Assembly: GCA_025677815.1 (NCBI GenBank)
Contig: JAIXMP010000024.1
Coordinates: forward strand, 62,001-126,000
Direction of reading: 5' to 3'
From: Phascolomyces articulosus
Taxonomy: Eukaryota > Mucoromycota > Mucoromycetes > Mucorales > Lichtheimiaceae
DNA length: 64,000 nucleotides
Part shown: positions 36,254 to 47,931 of the stretch, piece after piece
How the letters are laid out: each line of letters opens with the position of its first letter
How positions within the stretch are numbered: position 1 is the first letter of the stretch
Made by a program: the position numbers and the translations under genes
Notes under the pieces: generated by a model
Databases searched by the model: none
What the model was told of the DNA's origin: nothing
The model's input: only the letters and a program-made list of their open reading frames with translations

Positions 36254-36937
36254 ATGTTTAAACAAGACTATTATTATAACAATGCTGCTTCATCGCTATC
36301 TCCTCCTACCCCGCTGTCATTGGATACTTTTCGAGATATTGAGAATAATCACATATCCATCAGATCGTTTCATTATCAACAACTACAACAACGGTCCTTC
36401 GTGTCTCATGAAGAACAAGAAGCCGCTCAAGCTCTTATTCAACTTGGTAGTTTTCATATTGATTCGGAATTTTCTAACAATTCATTTCAATCCTCACCTC
36501 GTCGTTCATCTTCATGTACAACGTTGGATACCGCGGTTACAGGCTGTTCATCTATCATGAGTACTACCAGTAGTAGCTATAATAGTAATATGATGACGAA
36601 ACAAGTCACCAAGAATAGTAAGAGCCAAACAATAACACCAACAGTAACAAAGAAAAATAATCGACGACGTCAACTCATTCTTAAAAAAGGACCTTATCCT
36701 TCTCATGATCCTACAACACTCACAACAATAAAACCATGGCACAAAAAGAAACCAAGATGGCAAGGTCCTGAAAAAGAATCATTGTTTACAGCAATCATTG
36801 AAGATAAAAGACTGGACGATATGGCAACATTTCATTGGGATAAAATTGCTAAATTAGTAGGTCGTGCTGGAAAAGCATGCAAAGACCAATGGCGTCGTGA
36901 AATTCTTCCCGCATTAAATGATAGCTTTAAATCATAA
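36254..36937 (+). CDS. Myb/SANT-like DNA-binding protein
   Basis: A single exon encodes 227 aa. The N-terminal 160 residues are Ser/Thr/Gln/Asn-rich and look disordered. A basic block (KKNNRRRQLILKKGPYPSHD) follows. Residues ~165-220 form one Myb/SANT repeat: RWQGPEKESLFTAIIED, then FHWDKIAKLVGRAGKACKDQ, then WRREI, with the spaced Trp residues and helix-turn-helix layout expected. It is likely a nuclear DNA- or chromatin-binding factor; targets cannot be told. I chose the ATG at 36,254 over the in-frame ATG at 36,074 because the extra 60 residues are hydrophobic low-complexity sequence from a pyrimidine-rich leader. It is convergent with the CBS-like gene, 161 bp between stops. Confidence 0.8.
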   Translation: MFKQDYYYNNAASSLSPPTPLSLDTFRDIENNHISIRSFHYQQLQQRSFVSHEEQEAAQALIQLGSFHIDSEFSNNSFQSSPRRSSSCTTLDTAVTGCSSIMSTTSSSYNSNMMTKQVTKNSKSQTITPTVTKKNNRRRQLILKKGPYPSHDPTTLTTIKPWHKKKPRWQGPEKESLFTAIIEDKRLDDMATFHWDKIAKLVGRAGKACKDQWRREILPALNDSFKS

Positions 36938-37098
36938 TTTTTTTTTGCTTTCTTTTTCACTCCTTGTAAAAAAAAATTTTATCCTTTTTTTCTTATAATA
37001 TAATAGAATGACCATATATATAAAAATAAAATAAATGCTAAAAGTGGATGATATTAATAATAATAATAACAACAATTTTACCCTATACTGTTTTTAAT

Positions 37099-39129
37099 TT
37101 ACATAAATTGTCGACGATGTAAAAAGCTAATCAAATCATATTTGGTGGCAACACCAAGACACCATTTTCTGTTCACATCCGTGATAACTGCAAATGAATT
37201 CTTATCAAAGAATTTGGCTAATATTATATATAAATAATGATGCTGGGTATGAGGACTAGAAAGAGCACGAGGTAAAAGGATCATACAATGAAAAATAAAA
37301 TCAATAAACTTACCAAGATCAGCCAAGCTAGTATCCGGTGTAATGATTTGATACTTGCTCGTGCTAGTACCCTTCTTTTTAAATGCATACATGGAATGAT
37401 CCACAGTGGTGTTGGGTTGAATAGCATTATGTTCCAATTGTTCTTGAAGTGATGTTAACGATACATAACCCACCAATTTCTTGTTATCTGTTCGAATCAC
37501 AGGAAGTTGTGAGAATTCGCGTTCCATCATCACATCAAGAGCATAGGACACTGAAGCAGTAGGAGGAATTGTAACCGCAGCTGGTAATTGTAAATCTTCC
37601 ACACTTGCCTATATATTAAAATAAAAAGAGGTTTTTTTAATCCAATGAAACTATCCCATCCGTGTCTTTTTTTTTGTTAGTAAATATAAAACTTACTGCA
37701 CGATATCGATCGGTAGATAAGAATTCAAGTTCTTGAGTAATAATATCATCTGCCAAATTATTCTCGAGTAACCATTCATCATTAAGTAATGTGGAAGTAT
37801 AATTCTTTGCTGTATCATTCAAAATTACCACACTTTTGAATTCATGTGTAGTTGAGTTTTGTTCAATACTGTTGGCATGTTGTGTTGCTGCAGCCACGAC
37901 GGCACCAGAGGATGGACCACATAAAATACCTTCACGAAGAATTAATCGACGTGCAGTAGAAAATGCATCTCGATCTGTCACCTTGAACCATGTATCCACA
38001 ACACTTCGATCTAATGCTGGAGGAACAAAGTTGTTGCCCATATCTTCAATTTTCCAATCCTGTATTATTCGTTCCCCATACATAAACAGTTGTGTTACTA
38101 TTCATAACCATCTATCATCTTGAATTTTCTTCAATATAAATTAAAAAAAAAAGGCGTTTCGTCATTACCAAGAAATGATGATGTTGCTCATCTACACAGG
38201 CGAGTGCTGAATTTGTTGGTTCCACAGCCATAATCTAAAAATATATACAAATCGCATCATCCTTTCTCAGTTTCCATACTAATCCATTTCTCTTATTTCC
38301 TATCCATTCATTATTTTTTTTTTTTTGTACCTTGATATGTGGCACTTTAGCCTTTAAGATTTTAGCAAGATTCGTAATAACGACACCGGTTTCCACACCC
38401 ACAAATAAGAAATCAAATTCCATTTTAGTTTGTTGCAAAATCTCCTCTGCCAAATCCTCATAGCAATTCTGCTTCAACTTAGTTTCATCCAATACAACAG
38501 CATTAGGCAATTGCTCAGCCAATTTCGTAGCCAAAACATAGGGACTTTCTGGTGCATCAGGACGCGCCTCATTCGGTGATCGAACAATTTCGGCGCCTAA
38601 GGCTTTCAACATTTGAATACGATCGTTTGACGTACGTTCGGGAACAATGGTTAATACGCGTTGCTTATGTTCTCGTCTCTTTTTCGCAGCAAGACTGGCT
38701 ACTGCGAGACCCAAGTTACCCGAAGTGGGAACAATCAATGTTTGCTTGTCACCATATTCTATATTTATATTATGGATAAGTCCAGATGCGTCTTTTTTTT
38801 TTTCTAAATATATGATGGTTGTTACTATTATTACCTTCAAGTAAATGCTTTGCAACGCGATCTTTGATGCTACCCGTAGGATTGGCCAATTCGAGTTTTC
38901 CGAGTAATTGAACTGTTTTCATTCATAGTGGAGTAGTTTGAATGAAGTAAGTTTGGTTTTTTGTTTTAATTTTTTTTTTGTGTACAGTTATTTCATAACC
39001 TAAAAAAAACATAACGGCAAAATTAATAAACAAACCTTTGCTTGGATGAGAAAGTTTGACCATTGGGGTCAAACCAATGCCATCAGAAATAGCATCGGCA
39101 ATGGGTGGAGGTTGACGTTCGAGTGGCAT
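37099..39129 (-). CDS. Divergent cystathionine beta-synthase paralogue
   Basis: Seven exons (39036-39129, 38835-38912, 38331-38758, 38169-38234, 37697-38059, 37314-37608, 37099-37217) give 480 aa, near the normal CBS size. The order is that of CBS/Cys4: a fold-type II PLP domain (1-~330), a linker (DEWLLENNL), then two CBS (Bateman) repeats (~345-480). The PLP lysine is present (GSIKDR, K48), as is KALGAEIVRSPNEA. However, key loops depart from the family: TSGNLGLA at 69-76 where TSGNTG is usual, and VGVETGVV at 177-184 where the phosphate-cradling GTGGT is expected. The DQYxNPxNP stretch is also absent (DETKLKQN instead). Canonical CBS condenses serine and homocysteine to cystathionine in the cytosol; activity here is doubtful. 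It may be a paralogue or pseudoenzyme. Confidence 0.88.
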
Positions 39130-40042
39130 ATTTTTTTATATTTCGAAAAAACAAAAAACCGTGTTTTTTTTCACACGAGAACCGGTGCATTAAAGATAAC
39201 ACTCCGCACGAACCACTTTTCGAATTTCGATCATTGCTGTGCTTGCTCAGCGTTTCTATCATTTTAATCGAAGGGAGAAGAAAGTCATTATGATTCATCC
39301 AATTCGACTCTATAGCTATTGAATTCAACATGATTAGAACATGACTATTGCATTATTTGATTATTCTTTCAAATAATCGCTGTGACCCTATTTTATGACT
39401 ATGATAGACTAGAACCATTCTTCTCATTTGCTTATCTTACGCTAATACGTTATTTGTCATTGGCGACAATAGAATTTAATTAAATTGTTTCAGTGACAAA
39501 AGTTAAACTGCAACAAAAGATTCCCACACAAATATATATGGGTCAATAAGAACTGCGCAACACTTACTACGTAATGAAAAATGACACTTCCACGTTTTTA
39601 TTTTTTTATGAACAAATTAGGAGGTTATGAATTGATTACGTAGTAGTTTAAGAACAATTGATAGCGATCGTTTAGTAGATATAAATAAAACATCAAAGAA
39701 GGTGAATGACTCTTCATAGCACATCATCATCATCATCCTCATCAGCATATTATCATCCATTTTATTGAAGTTTCATGGGGTTTCGGTTTGCTTCACTCAC
39801 ATGTTATATTTTCACCGCATTGAAAAAAGAAGGAAAAAGGAGTGGGTCACAGGCGCAGCATTTCAGCCTATCCGTGTGCTTGACGACAGTCAGGTGCAAC
39901 TAAAAAGAGCGATCATGCTCTTGCGTTGCATGATACGCAATCTTTCTTTTTCTTCCTCCCTTTTTTCTTTTTTTTTTCTCACTTTTCTTCTTCTTTTACT
40001 TTTTTTTTAATACAAACAACAACTCTTAAAAAAACAAACCAA
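39130..40042. promoter_or_regulatory. Divergent promoter region, CBS-like gene and ATG8
   Basis: This 913-bp region separates two genes transcribed away from each other. It contains no supported coding region. The ATG8 side has C/T-rich tracts (39,945-40,010) just before the start codon; the CBS side has an A/T-rich leader. No specific factor site stands out. Confidence 0.4.
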
Positions 40043-40772
<730 letters not shown>

Positions 40773-42489
40773 ATAACCCAATCCAATTAATATCTTTCTT
40801 TTTCCCATGGTTATTTTTTTTCTTTTCCTTACCGTTTATATCCCTATATTTTTTTTTACTACTTTTGCACACATTCTTATCGACATAACAACAACAGTAA
40901 CACCACGCAACACTTAAACCCACACTACGCATATGAAGGATCATTAGGATTTAAACAGTTAGAATGTTTTTTTTTCTTGTTTTTTAAATCTGAAAGCAAA
41001 AAAGGAAGATGGAGATTTTGTAGATTTTGTTTTGCTTTTGTAAAAAAGAAAAAAGAAACATTAGAAATTGTTGATCTTAACTTGTATAAAGTCAAATTGG
41101 AAAATTATACTTTTTTGTTGATTGTTTTTTTTTTTTTTTGATAGAAGGGATGGATTTGTTTATTTTTTATCCAATTATGATTTTTCTGACAACTTTTTTT
41201 TTATTCTACTCAATTGTATTTTGAGATGCTACGGTTGTTTTTGTATTGTTACTATTATTATTTTTGTTCCTGTCAATTTACTTAATACCAATAACAAGAG
41301 AAACATTTGGGATGAAATAAATGATTAGTTTCTATGAGTGAAATGATCCATGACGTAAGTGAATCTCAAATTAGGAATTTTTTTTTTAGTCTTGGGGTCT
41401 AAATTATGATCTCAAGGTTCATTATACCTGTGCCCACCTGACCTCTTTTTTCTTTTCATGTCCAGACCATAAATGGCTTTATCAAACAGAAAGGAAATCA
41501 TAAGAGCTTTATCCGTACAATTCTAAGAACCATTATGGATGCTTATTGTATATCAAGAGTCATAAGTTTGATTAGGAACGATAGAAGAGGTGTAACTAAT
41601 TCTTCTGCATTTAATATATGTCCCATATTCATTATGGTCATGATAAATAGGTATATAAATACACTGTTTGCTCTATTTATAAAACCCTATATGGAACTGT
41701 TATTTTCGAGAATCTATGTAGTATACTAAATATATTACAAAAACAAGTGCGTCTGATAATATATACATAGCTAAATTTGATATATAGAAATTCATTTGGG
41801 TCATCTCAGTTCCATAAACAACCACAAGTGATAAGTTAATTCTTTATCTCTATGATGACGATAGTTACTAGTCATAATAGGATAAAGTACATATATCATT
41901 TGTGAATATGTAAGGTTTGAGTATTTTAAGAATAATATACAAAGATAAATAATGATGCCATCTTATTTCCGGGTGGATAAACATCAACATTATATGCCCA
42001 AGAGCAGTTAAACTGAATCTAGATATATCATACAGGTCTACCTATAACGATTCCTTTCTCTCATAGGTAAACGACACGTAATTACACTTTGTAGAAAAAC
42101 ACTCCAATATCTTCATATGCGAACCTTCATCCCCCCATATCGATCGTTTTTTTTTTTTTAAAAAAAAATATAATACCCTAATCCCTCCAACTATCTTTAT
42201 AAAATATCCATGTATCAACACACCATTCCCCTTCTCCTCTCCCATCTTCCCTTCAGTTATTATCCAAATTCATTTTGACACTGAGCATAGGAAAAATATC
42301 ACTTTGACACATAATGTTGAAAACGTTCGATAATATGTTGCGTAAAAGAAAAAGGGGCTAGAAAAGAAACTTGTCTATTTTTTTAATAAAAAAAAACTCG
42401 AGATAAACTATCCAATGAACAAGTTTTCTTGACTATAATTGCTCCATGTTGACATGCCCATTGAACAAAATAAAGAAGAAATATCCTCT
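40773..42489. other. Convergent 3' intergenic region
   Basis: It lies between ATG8 and the minus-strand eL39 gene. The left part is T-rich and suits ATG8 3' UTR. A T13A9 inverted repeat lies at 42,147-42,168. Short open frames here lack any codon or splice support. Confidence 0.5.
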
Positions 42490-42987
42490 TTAGATGTTGA
42501 GCTTGGTGTGGCGCCAGTTGCGTCTCTTGGCGTTCCAGCTATGAAAAAAAATTATTATATATAATTAAGAATAAGTAAATAGAATGCAATGGGTGTTAGG
42601 CGTGAAAAGTATAAAATTTATAATTTACCGGATCTTGGTGTCAGTCTTCATGCGGAACCAGTGGGGAAGAGGGCGGTTTTGCTTTTGCTTCTTGCCAAGC
42701 TTGACCTTGGTTCTGAACGTCTTGTTGGAAGGCTATAATGGATGAATGACATTGTGTTTTATATATAGAGAGAGTAAAATGGGTACGTTGAAACATTAGC
42801 ATTTCCATGGTCAATTCGAATCGTGTTTTCTCATTTTTTTTTCTCGTGGTGCGTCGTTTTTCGTTTTTAATCAAAAAAATCGATCCATCCATCTGTTGTA
42901 TTCTCGTATCGATTCCATCCATTCATCTATATCCTTCTCCTTTTCTCTCTTCATCCATCCATATTTCTTTCGCATCCTACATACCAT
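42490..42987 (-). CDS. RPL39: 60S ribosomal protein eL39
   Basis: Three exons: 42985-42987 (the ATG only), 42629-42732 and 42490-42538. They give 51 aa, exactly the eL39 size. The protein begins [20 protein letters not shown] and contains [20 protein letters not shown], then [11 protein letters not shown], all matching this small basic protein that lines the ribosome exit tunnel. The first intron (252 nt) begins GTATGT directly after the start codon; several eukaryotic eL39 genes share that position. Codon use is biased to C-ending codons, as for eL32 in this window. Confidence 0.94.
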
Positions 42988-43714
42988 TTCGATTTCTTAT
43001 ACCAACGAAAAAAAGGGAAGTTTCAAAGTTACCGCTTCGCGCTCCTATACACTATCCCGCACGTTTGCGCCTCCCATTTGGCTGGATCCGAAAATTGAAT
43101 GGATTTGCCTTTATTATTTTCAATGTGACCCTAAATTTCATCTCAATCCATTAGAAACTAGGAATATCTATCCATGATTCCTATTATTACTACTATCCAC
43201 AAATTCAAAGTGTTTTTGTTTATAAGGAAAATGAAGGTATAACAAGATTGACACAATGAGATAGATATCCTTCTTATATTAGTTTATCATCTATTGAATA
43301 GCTACTATCGAGTAAAAAAGGTACCTGCAACAAATACTTGATGTTCTTAAGTCATCAACATTAATTTAAAGCTGATATACCTGATGAATACTATCCAACA
43401 ACGATTTGAATTATGAATACCTATTATGATAGTATTGGCATCTTTTGGTAGCATTCAAATGATATAAATCTCTTGTGCTAACTAACGTACTAAGTACAGA
43501 GAGAATAGTGTGTGGATTTTGTAAAGACTTATGTTACCTAATTTTTTATGTTTTTAGACTTAATTAAGGTAATTTTATATTCAGCACAATATAGACATTC
43601 ATTTAAATTAGAAAAACACATATAGGATGATAATAATCGAAAGCTTGTATTCATTCTAATAAAGCAATACAATATGCTTGTCTCTTATATAGAAAACGAT
43701 AATTGGATAACTAT
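42988..43714. other. Intergenic region between eL39 and the transposon
   Basis: The left part (to about 43,100) is C/T-rich on the plus strand and would be the eL39 promoter. The rest is AT-rich without a supported gene, ending at the left target duplication of the MULE. Confidence 0.5.
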
Positions 43715-43723
43715 CATTAAAAT
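43715..43723. repeat. Left 9-bp target site duplication of the MULE
   Basis: CATTAAAAT here is identical to 47,923-47,931 and directly abuts the GGGTG terminus of the element. Nine base pairs is the classical Mutator duplication length. Confidence 0.85.
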
Positions 43724-43927
43724 GGGTGAGTGTTTTTTTGTGGGGTTTTTTGATTTAGCAGCTGACAAAAAATTGAAATAGGCGAGAAGAAAAGCAGTCG
43801 GGGAAGAGGAAAAGCAGTCTATACGCAATTAAATGAATACATTAAAAGGATACTCTTGTAAATTGTTTGAATTATTCTTACTTCTTAATTACTTCCAATT
43901 ACATTATCACTGTTTTATTACTGTACC

Positions 43928-46900
43928 ATGTCTTTCCCTCAATTTCCTGATGGTAAAAATATTTACCAAATCCAACTTCGCGAAGCTAAAAAGGAAAACA
44001 GCAAAAACAACGAAAAAGAATATGTGTATGACATGAGCATTGGATGGCAGCTTTTCCAAAGAAATTATGGCCACATCAAGAATGGCCTCAGTATCACCAA
44101 GATTTGTTTGGGTGCAGTAAACTGTACCAATAAGTCGTGTGGCAAGATAATCAGACCCATGAGTACGCCTAAAGGTATAGAAAAGCAGGTCAAAGGCACT
44201 TGTGAATTCTGTAATGAACACTCCTTGCAGCACATTTGTTGTTCAGTTAGAGTGAACTTCAAGTTTACTGGGAGAATAGGTACACTTGACCATCAAGGCA
44301 CACACACTCATAACAGGTTTGAACCATTGCATGACACCATGGAAGTTCTTGACCAAGTGGAGGAACGTGTGCTTGAATGCCCGTCAGAAACAGCATACGC
44401 GTTGAAAGTTGGCACCAGCAGTATACGTCCACAACAACCAGCACGACCAATGATCAAAATCAGCAAGACATTGCATCGTCTCGGCAAAATTAAACGTTAC
44501 CGACGTAATTTTCTTGTCAAGAGAGGAAAACTCCCTTCAAGCCGCCCCTCATTGGAATCTGCTAGTGACGAGCTTGGTAATCTTATTGAGGAGTTTCCCG
44601 ATTACCTCCAATCGACCGATATAACACCCGGCAAATTCTGCATTACGTTCTGTGCCCCAACTGTTGCTGCTCGTGTCGATTTTCAATCTTACCCTATCCT
44701 CACCGACGTCACATACGATTGTTTCTCGAAGGGTTATTACCTGTGTTCTACAAATATATTTTTTGAAGAGACGGGTAAGTTTGGTGTGGTTTTTCAAGCT
44801 GTTCTTGATGGTTTGACAGCCACACATTTCAAGGCTTATTTTCTATCCTTCTTTCGTACCTTTGCATTTGCATTTGGCAAGTCAGACGAGGAACTGGATA
44901 TTAATTTTTCGGGGCTGGTAAGTGTATAAAATGATCTACTGTAGTGTAGATGGTTGGTGATAGAATGAGTGTTTTGATGGTGAGCGAGTGATGGGGTAAA
45001 AGGCTTGGATGAAAAGGTGATTGGTGAAAGAGTGATGGGTGAAAGGGAAAGGGTATTGAGAGGTTCAGTTAATGAAGTTTGTGATAAGGATATGGGTATG
45101 AAAAAATGTCTTGAGCATGTGAGCATGTTTGATATAGAAGGAGCATATACTATATGGACGAGGGGAGGTTGTAGAACATAGAATAAGGACGTGAAAACAA
45201 GTAACTTAACAGCCACAATATTGTCGAGTTGCATTGTAAACATGAACGGCGAAACCGGCTGTATTTTGATTGTATTGCTTACTGGTACGTGATTTTTGAA
45301 TGTATGAACTATATATATATATTGTTATAGGTTATGGATTTTTCCCAATCCCAACGTCAAGGTTTTCTTGATGCGTTTATGGATGCGTTTCCTCGAAGCA
45401 ACATTGATGCAACTACGCTCCTTCGTGGATGCTATCATCATTGGAAGCAGTCGGTCCAGCGCATAGTCAGCAATCACTTTGTCGTTCCTCGTGGCTTTGA
45501 TGATAATTTTTTGAATTTGACGAACAAGATGTATAATGCCAAAACCGAAAAGACATTCAATAGTGCAGTACAGGATCTACACAACGAATTTCCAAACTGC
45601 CATCGTTGGTTAAAATGGTGGACAAGAGATGAAATTGCGGTAATGATTTTCAGATCAAAGGCTGTCTTGAAGAAAGAATTGCAAGAAAATAAATGTCGTA
45701 CAACCAATGGCATTGAGGCGTACCATCGAGATCTTTATAGGATTGTTCATGCCAAGAAACCAGTGATTGAAACATTACGTCAAATGTTTTATTACTTACA
45801 ATCACTGGAAAAAGACTTTGAATGCTTTGACAATGGCTTCAGAGTTAAAGACACTCAAAATAAAAGGTATTATCATATTTTTGTATGATTAGCTAGTGTA
45901 CTTATATATTTCTTTTTATGATAGTTCAAAGCCAAAGAAGGAGAGATTTATAAACGATGGACGTGCACCTGACACTACCAAAGCTCTTCTTGGTCATGGT
46001 TAGTACCCGATTTTCATTTATTGTACTGTTTACATTTTGATATTTTATATATATTCCATACATTTACATTAATGTGTTGTGTTATATAGGGGAAGAAAAG
46101 AAAAAAGAAAAGAGTGGTGATGAGAAGGGAAAGGTTGACGGCGATAAAAAAGACCAGCCGAAGGAGGAGCATGGTAAGTCGAGACGAGAATTGTTGGCAG
46201 CCAGGCGCGAGCAGCAAGCAAACCAAATACGTGAAGAATATAAGGAGAACAAGAAGAGAAGAAGAATGGAAGAAGAGGAACGCGAATTAAAACGAATGAA
46301 GATGATAAATGAAAAGTCTGCTAGGTGAGAAGGCAGATTGCCGATAACTGATAAAAAAAAAGAAACATGGTATGTTTTTAAAATTTATAACTGGTTATGT
46401 TTTATTTGTATAGAGAGAAGATGTTTAAGCCGATGGTCCGTGAGTTTAACCTTCTTCCCATGTCGGATTTACATATGCGCCAGTTCAAGTTGGATAAAGA
46501 AGGCGTTATTGGGAGATATAGCCCTGTTGATGATGGTAACTGTGGTTGGCGGGCTGCATCTTTTGCAATTTATGGAAAAGAAGACCAGTGTTTTGTTGTC
46601 AAGTTATGTATGAAGACAAAAATGGAACAGCAATCGACACTGTTTAAGGATATGTTTGGTGAAACACTTTACCATAAATTGATGAAGAAGTTTGATCAGC
46701 CAGAAGGACCGGTGACAATGGGGTTGTGGTTTGACAATCTGGAATGTCCAATTGTTTTAGCTCAAGTTTATAATCGACCAGTCATTGTATTGACAACTCC
46801 CATTGAAGCATCATTTACATTCTTGCCATATGTCGAAACAGAGAATACAGATGACGACAAAACCCCCATTATATTACACTTGGATAGAATACATTTCTAT

Positions 46901-47035
46901 ACAGTTATCATGAAAGACGAAGCAATTAATCATATGCAATGGCCACGTTTGGAACTCACCTATGAACCTTATGTGAAGAGAAAGCAACTATCAACAACAT
47001 GGTTGGATTTTTATCACCAAAGACACCATATTTAA
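43928..47035 (+). CDS. MULE transposase fused to OTU cysteine protease
   Basis: Five exons (43928-44917, 45331-45866, 45925-45998, 46090-46324, 46414-47035) give 818 aa without stops. Residues ~55-125 hold a Cys/His cluster (CTNKSCGK, CEFCNEH, then DHQGTHTH) like the WRKY/GCM/FLYWCH-type DNA-binding finger of MULEs. The RNase-H-like catalytic core follows: D260 in LTDVTYDCF, D333 in VMDFSQSQRQGF, the GCYHHWKQSV Cys-His insert at ~363-372, and E459 in TTNGIEAYHRDLY. Residues ~510-610 are a Lys/Glu-rich basic coiled coil. Residues ~612-818 form an OTU domain with SPVDDGNCGWRAA (C655) and a candidate catalytic His in IHFYTVI (~H772). It would cut and paste its element in the nucleus; the OTU part is predicted to cleave ubiquitin-like chains. 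The 413-nt intron 1 falls between the first two catalytic acids. Confidence 0.88.
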
Positions 47036-47519
47036 CATGTATGTAATATTCAATATGGTTAACCAAAATGGTACTAACTTTTTTTTTCTTTTCACTCATT
47101 ATAGTTAACTGACAAAGCATTATAATTTAACTAATTCGTAACATAGACGGGCAATGACCCATTTGGAGATAAGTTGATGACTTTTTTTCTTGTTGTTTAT
47201 TTCAATTGTTGTTTTGTTTTATTCTTTCGGGTTTCATATAAGGATGGTCTATATGCCTTTATATTGTACGATCAAGTGGATCAATATGTATTTGTCATGT
47301 GTGAATAAGGTATGGTTTACTCAGGTTGAATTATGTGAACCTGAGGTGAATTGGTGAAGTAAAGTTGTATGATTATATGACGTTGTTAGTAAATAGTTCA
47401 ATATACTTGGTAAGTGACAAATATTAGATATATATAGTCAATAGAATAGTTAAATAGAATAGTTATAACTATTGTAACCAGAGCCTAAGATAGTTTTTTT
47501 TAAAAAAAAGATGAATAAA

Positions 47520-47922
47520 AATCACTTGATAAACCACACAAAAAGTACATTTTGAATTTGCCACACAAAAAATACCACACAAAAAAAATCGCTTGTAATA
47601 TGGACTATATAATGCTGTAAATGATAGATACCTAGTTTATACCACACCAAAAAAAAAAACCACAAAAAAAAAAAAAACCACAAAAAAAAAAAAAAAACCA
47701 CACAAAAAATACCACACAAAAAAAATCTTTTGAGTGAGGGGAGTGAGCGCCATGAAGAGACAGGCCCCTAAAAAAAAGTACACAAAAAAAAGTACACAAA
47801 AAAAGTCGCTTTTTATAATACCCAAAGTACTGTGTAACATCCACACCGGTGGCGAAGTACACAAAAAATCTGTGGCTAAATACACAAAAATGCCAAAAAG
47901 CCCACAAAAAAACACACCACCC
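47520..47922. repeat. Subterminal CACAAAAAA repeat array of the MULE
   Basis: The last 400 bp of the element is an irregular array of short units of the form (TA/GTA/C)CACAAAAAA, for example at 47,535, 47,571, 47,699, 47,713, 47,778, 47,792, 47,858 and 47,879. In the middle are two longer A-runs separated by ACCAC. Subterminal repeats like this often bind the transposase. The long T/F/V-rich frames on the minus strand here come only from this composition. Confidence 0.7.
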
Positions 47923-47931
47923 CATTAAAAT
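47923..47931. repeat. Right 9-bp target site duplication of the MULE
   Basis: CATTAAAAT, identical to the copy at 43,715-43,723, directly follows the terminal ...CACCACCC of the element. Confidence 0.85.

Larger units (their letters stand above)
43724..47922 (+). mobile_element. Complete Mutator-like (MULE) DNA transposon, 4.2 kb
   Basis: The left end is GGGTGAGTGTTTTTTTGTGG. The right end, reverse-complemented, is GGGTGGTGTGTTTTTTTGTG. The ends are inverted and differ by one or two indels and substitutions over about 30 bp. A perfect 9-bp direct repeat CATTAAAAT flanks the element on both sides. Inside is one intact spliced gene (43928-47035) for a DDE transposase fused to an OTU protease. 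The left subterminal region is about 200 bp; the right is about 890 bp and rich in CACAAAAAA repeats. The intact reading frame and unmutated duplication suggest fairly recent insertion. Nothing else lies inside it. Confidence 0.88.

Noticed and set aside
42903..43177. Plus-strand frames opposite the eL39 first intron and promoter
   Set aside because: Pyrimidine-rich shadow frames with no supporting motif; the ATG-only exon of eL39 explains the region.
44836..45243. 135-codon minus-strand frame
   Set aside because: Shadow of the transposase exon end and the repetitive intron 1; it is rich in Ser/Thr/Leu repeats.
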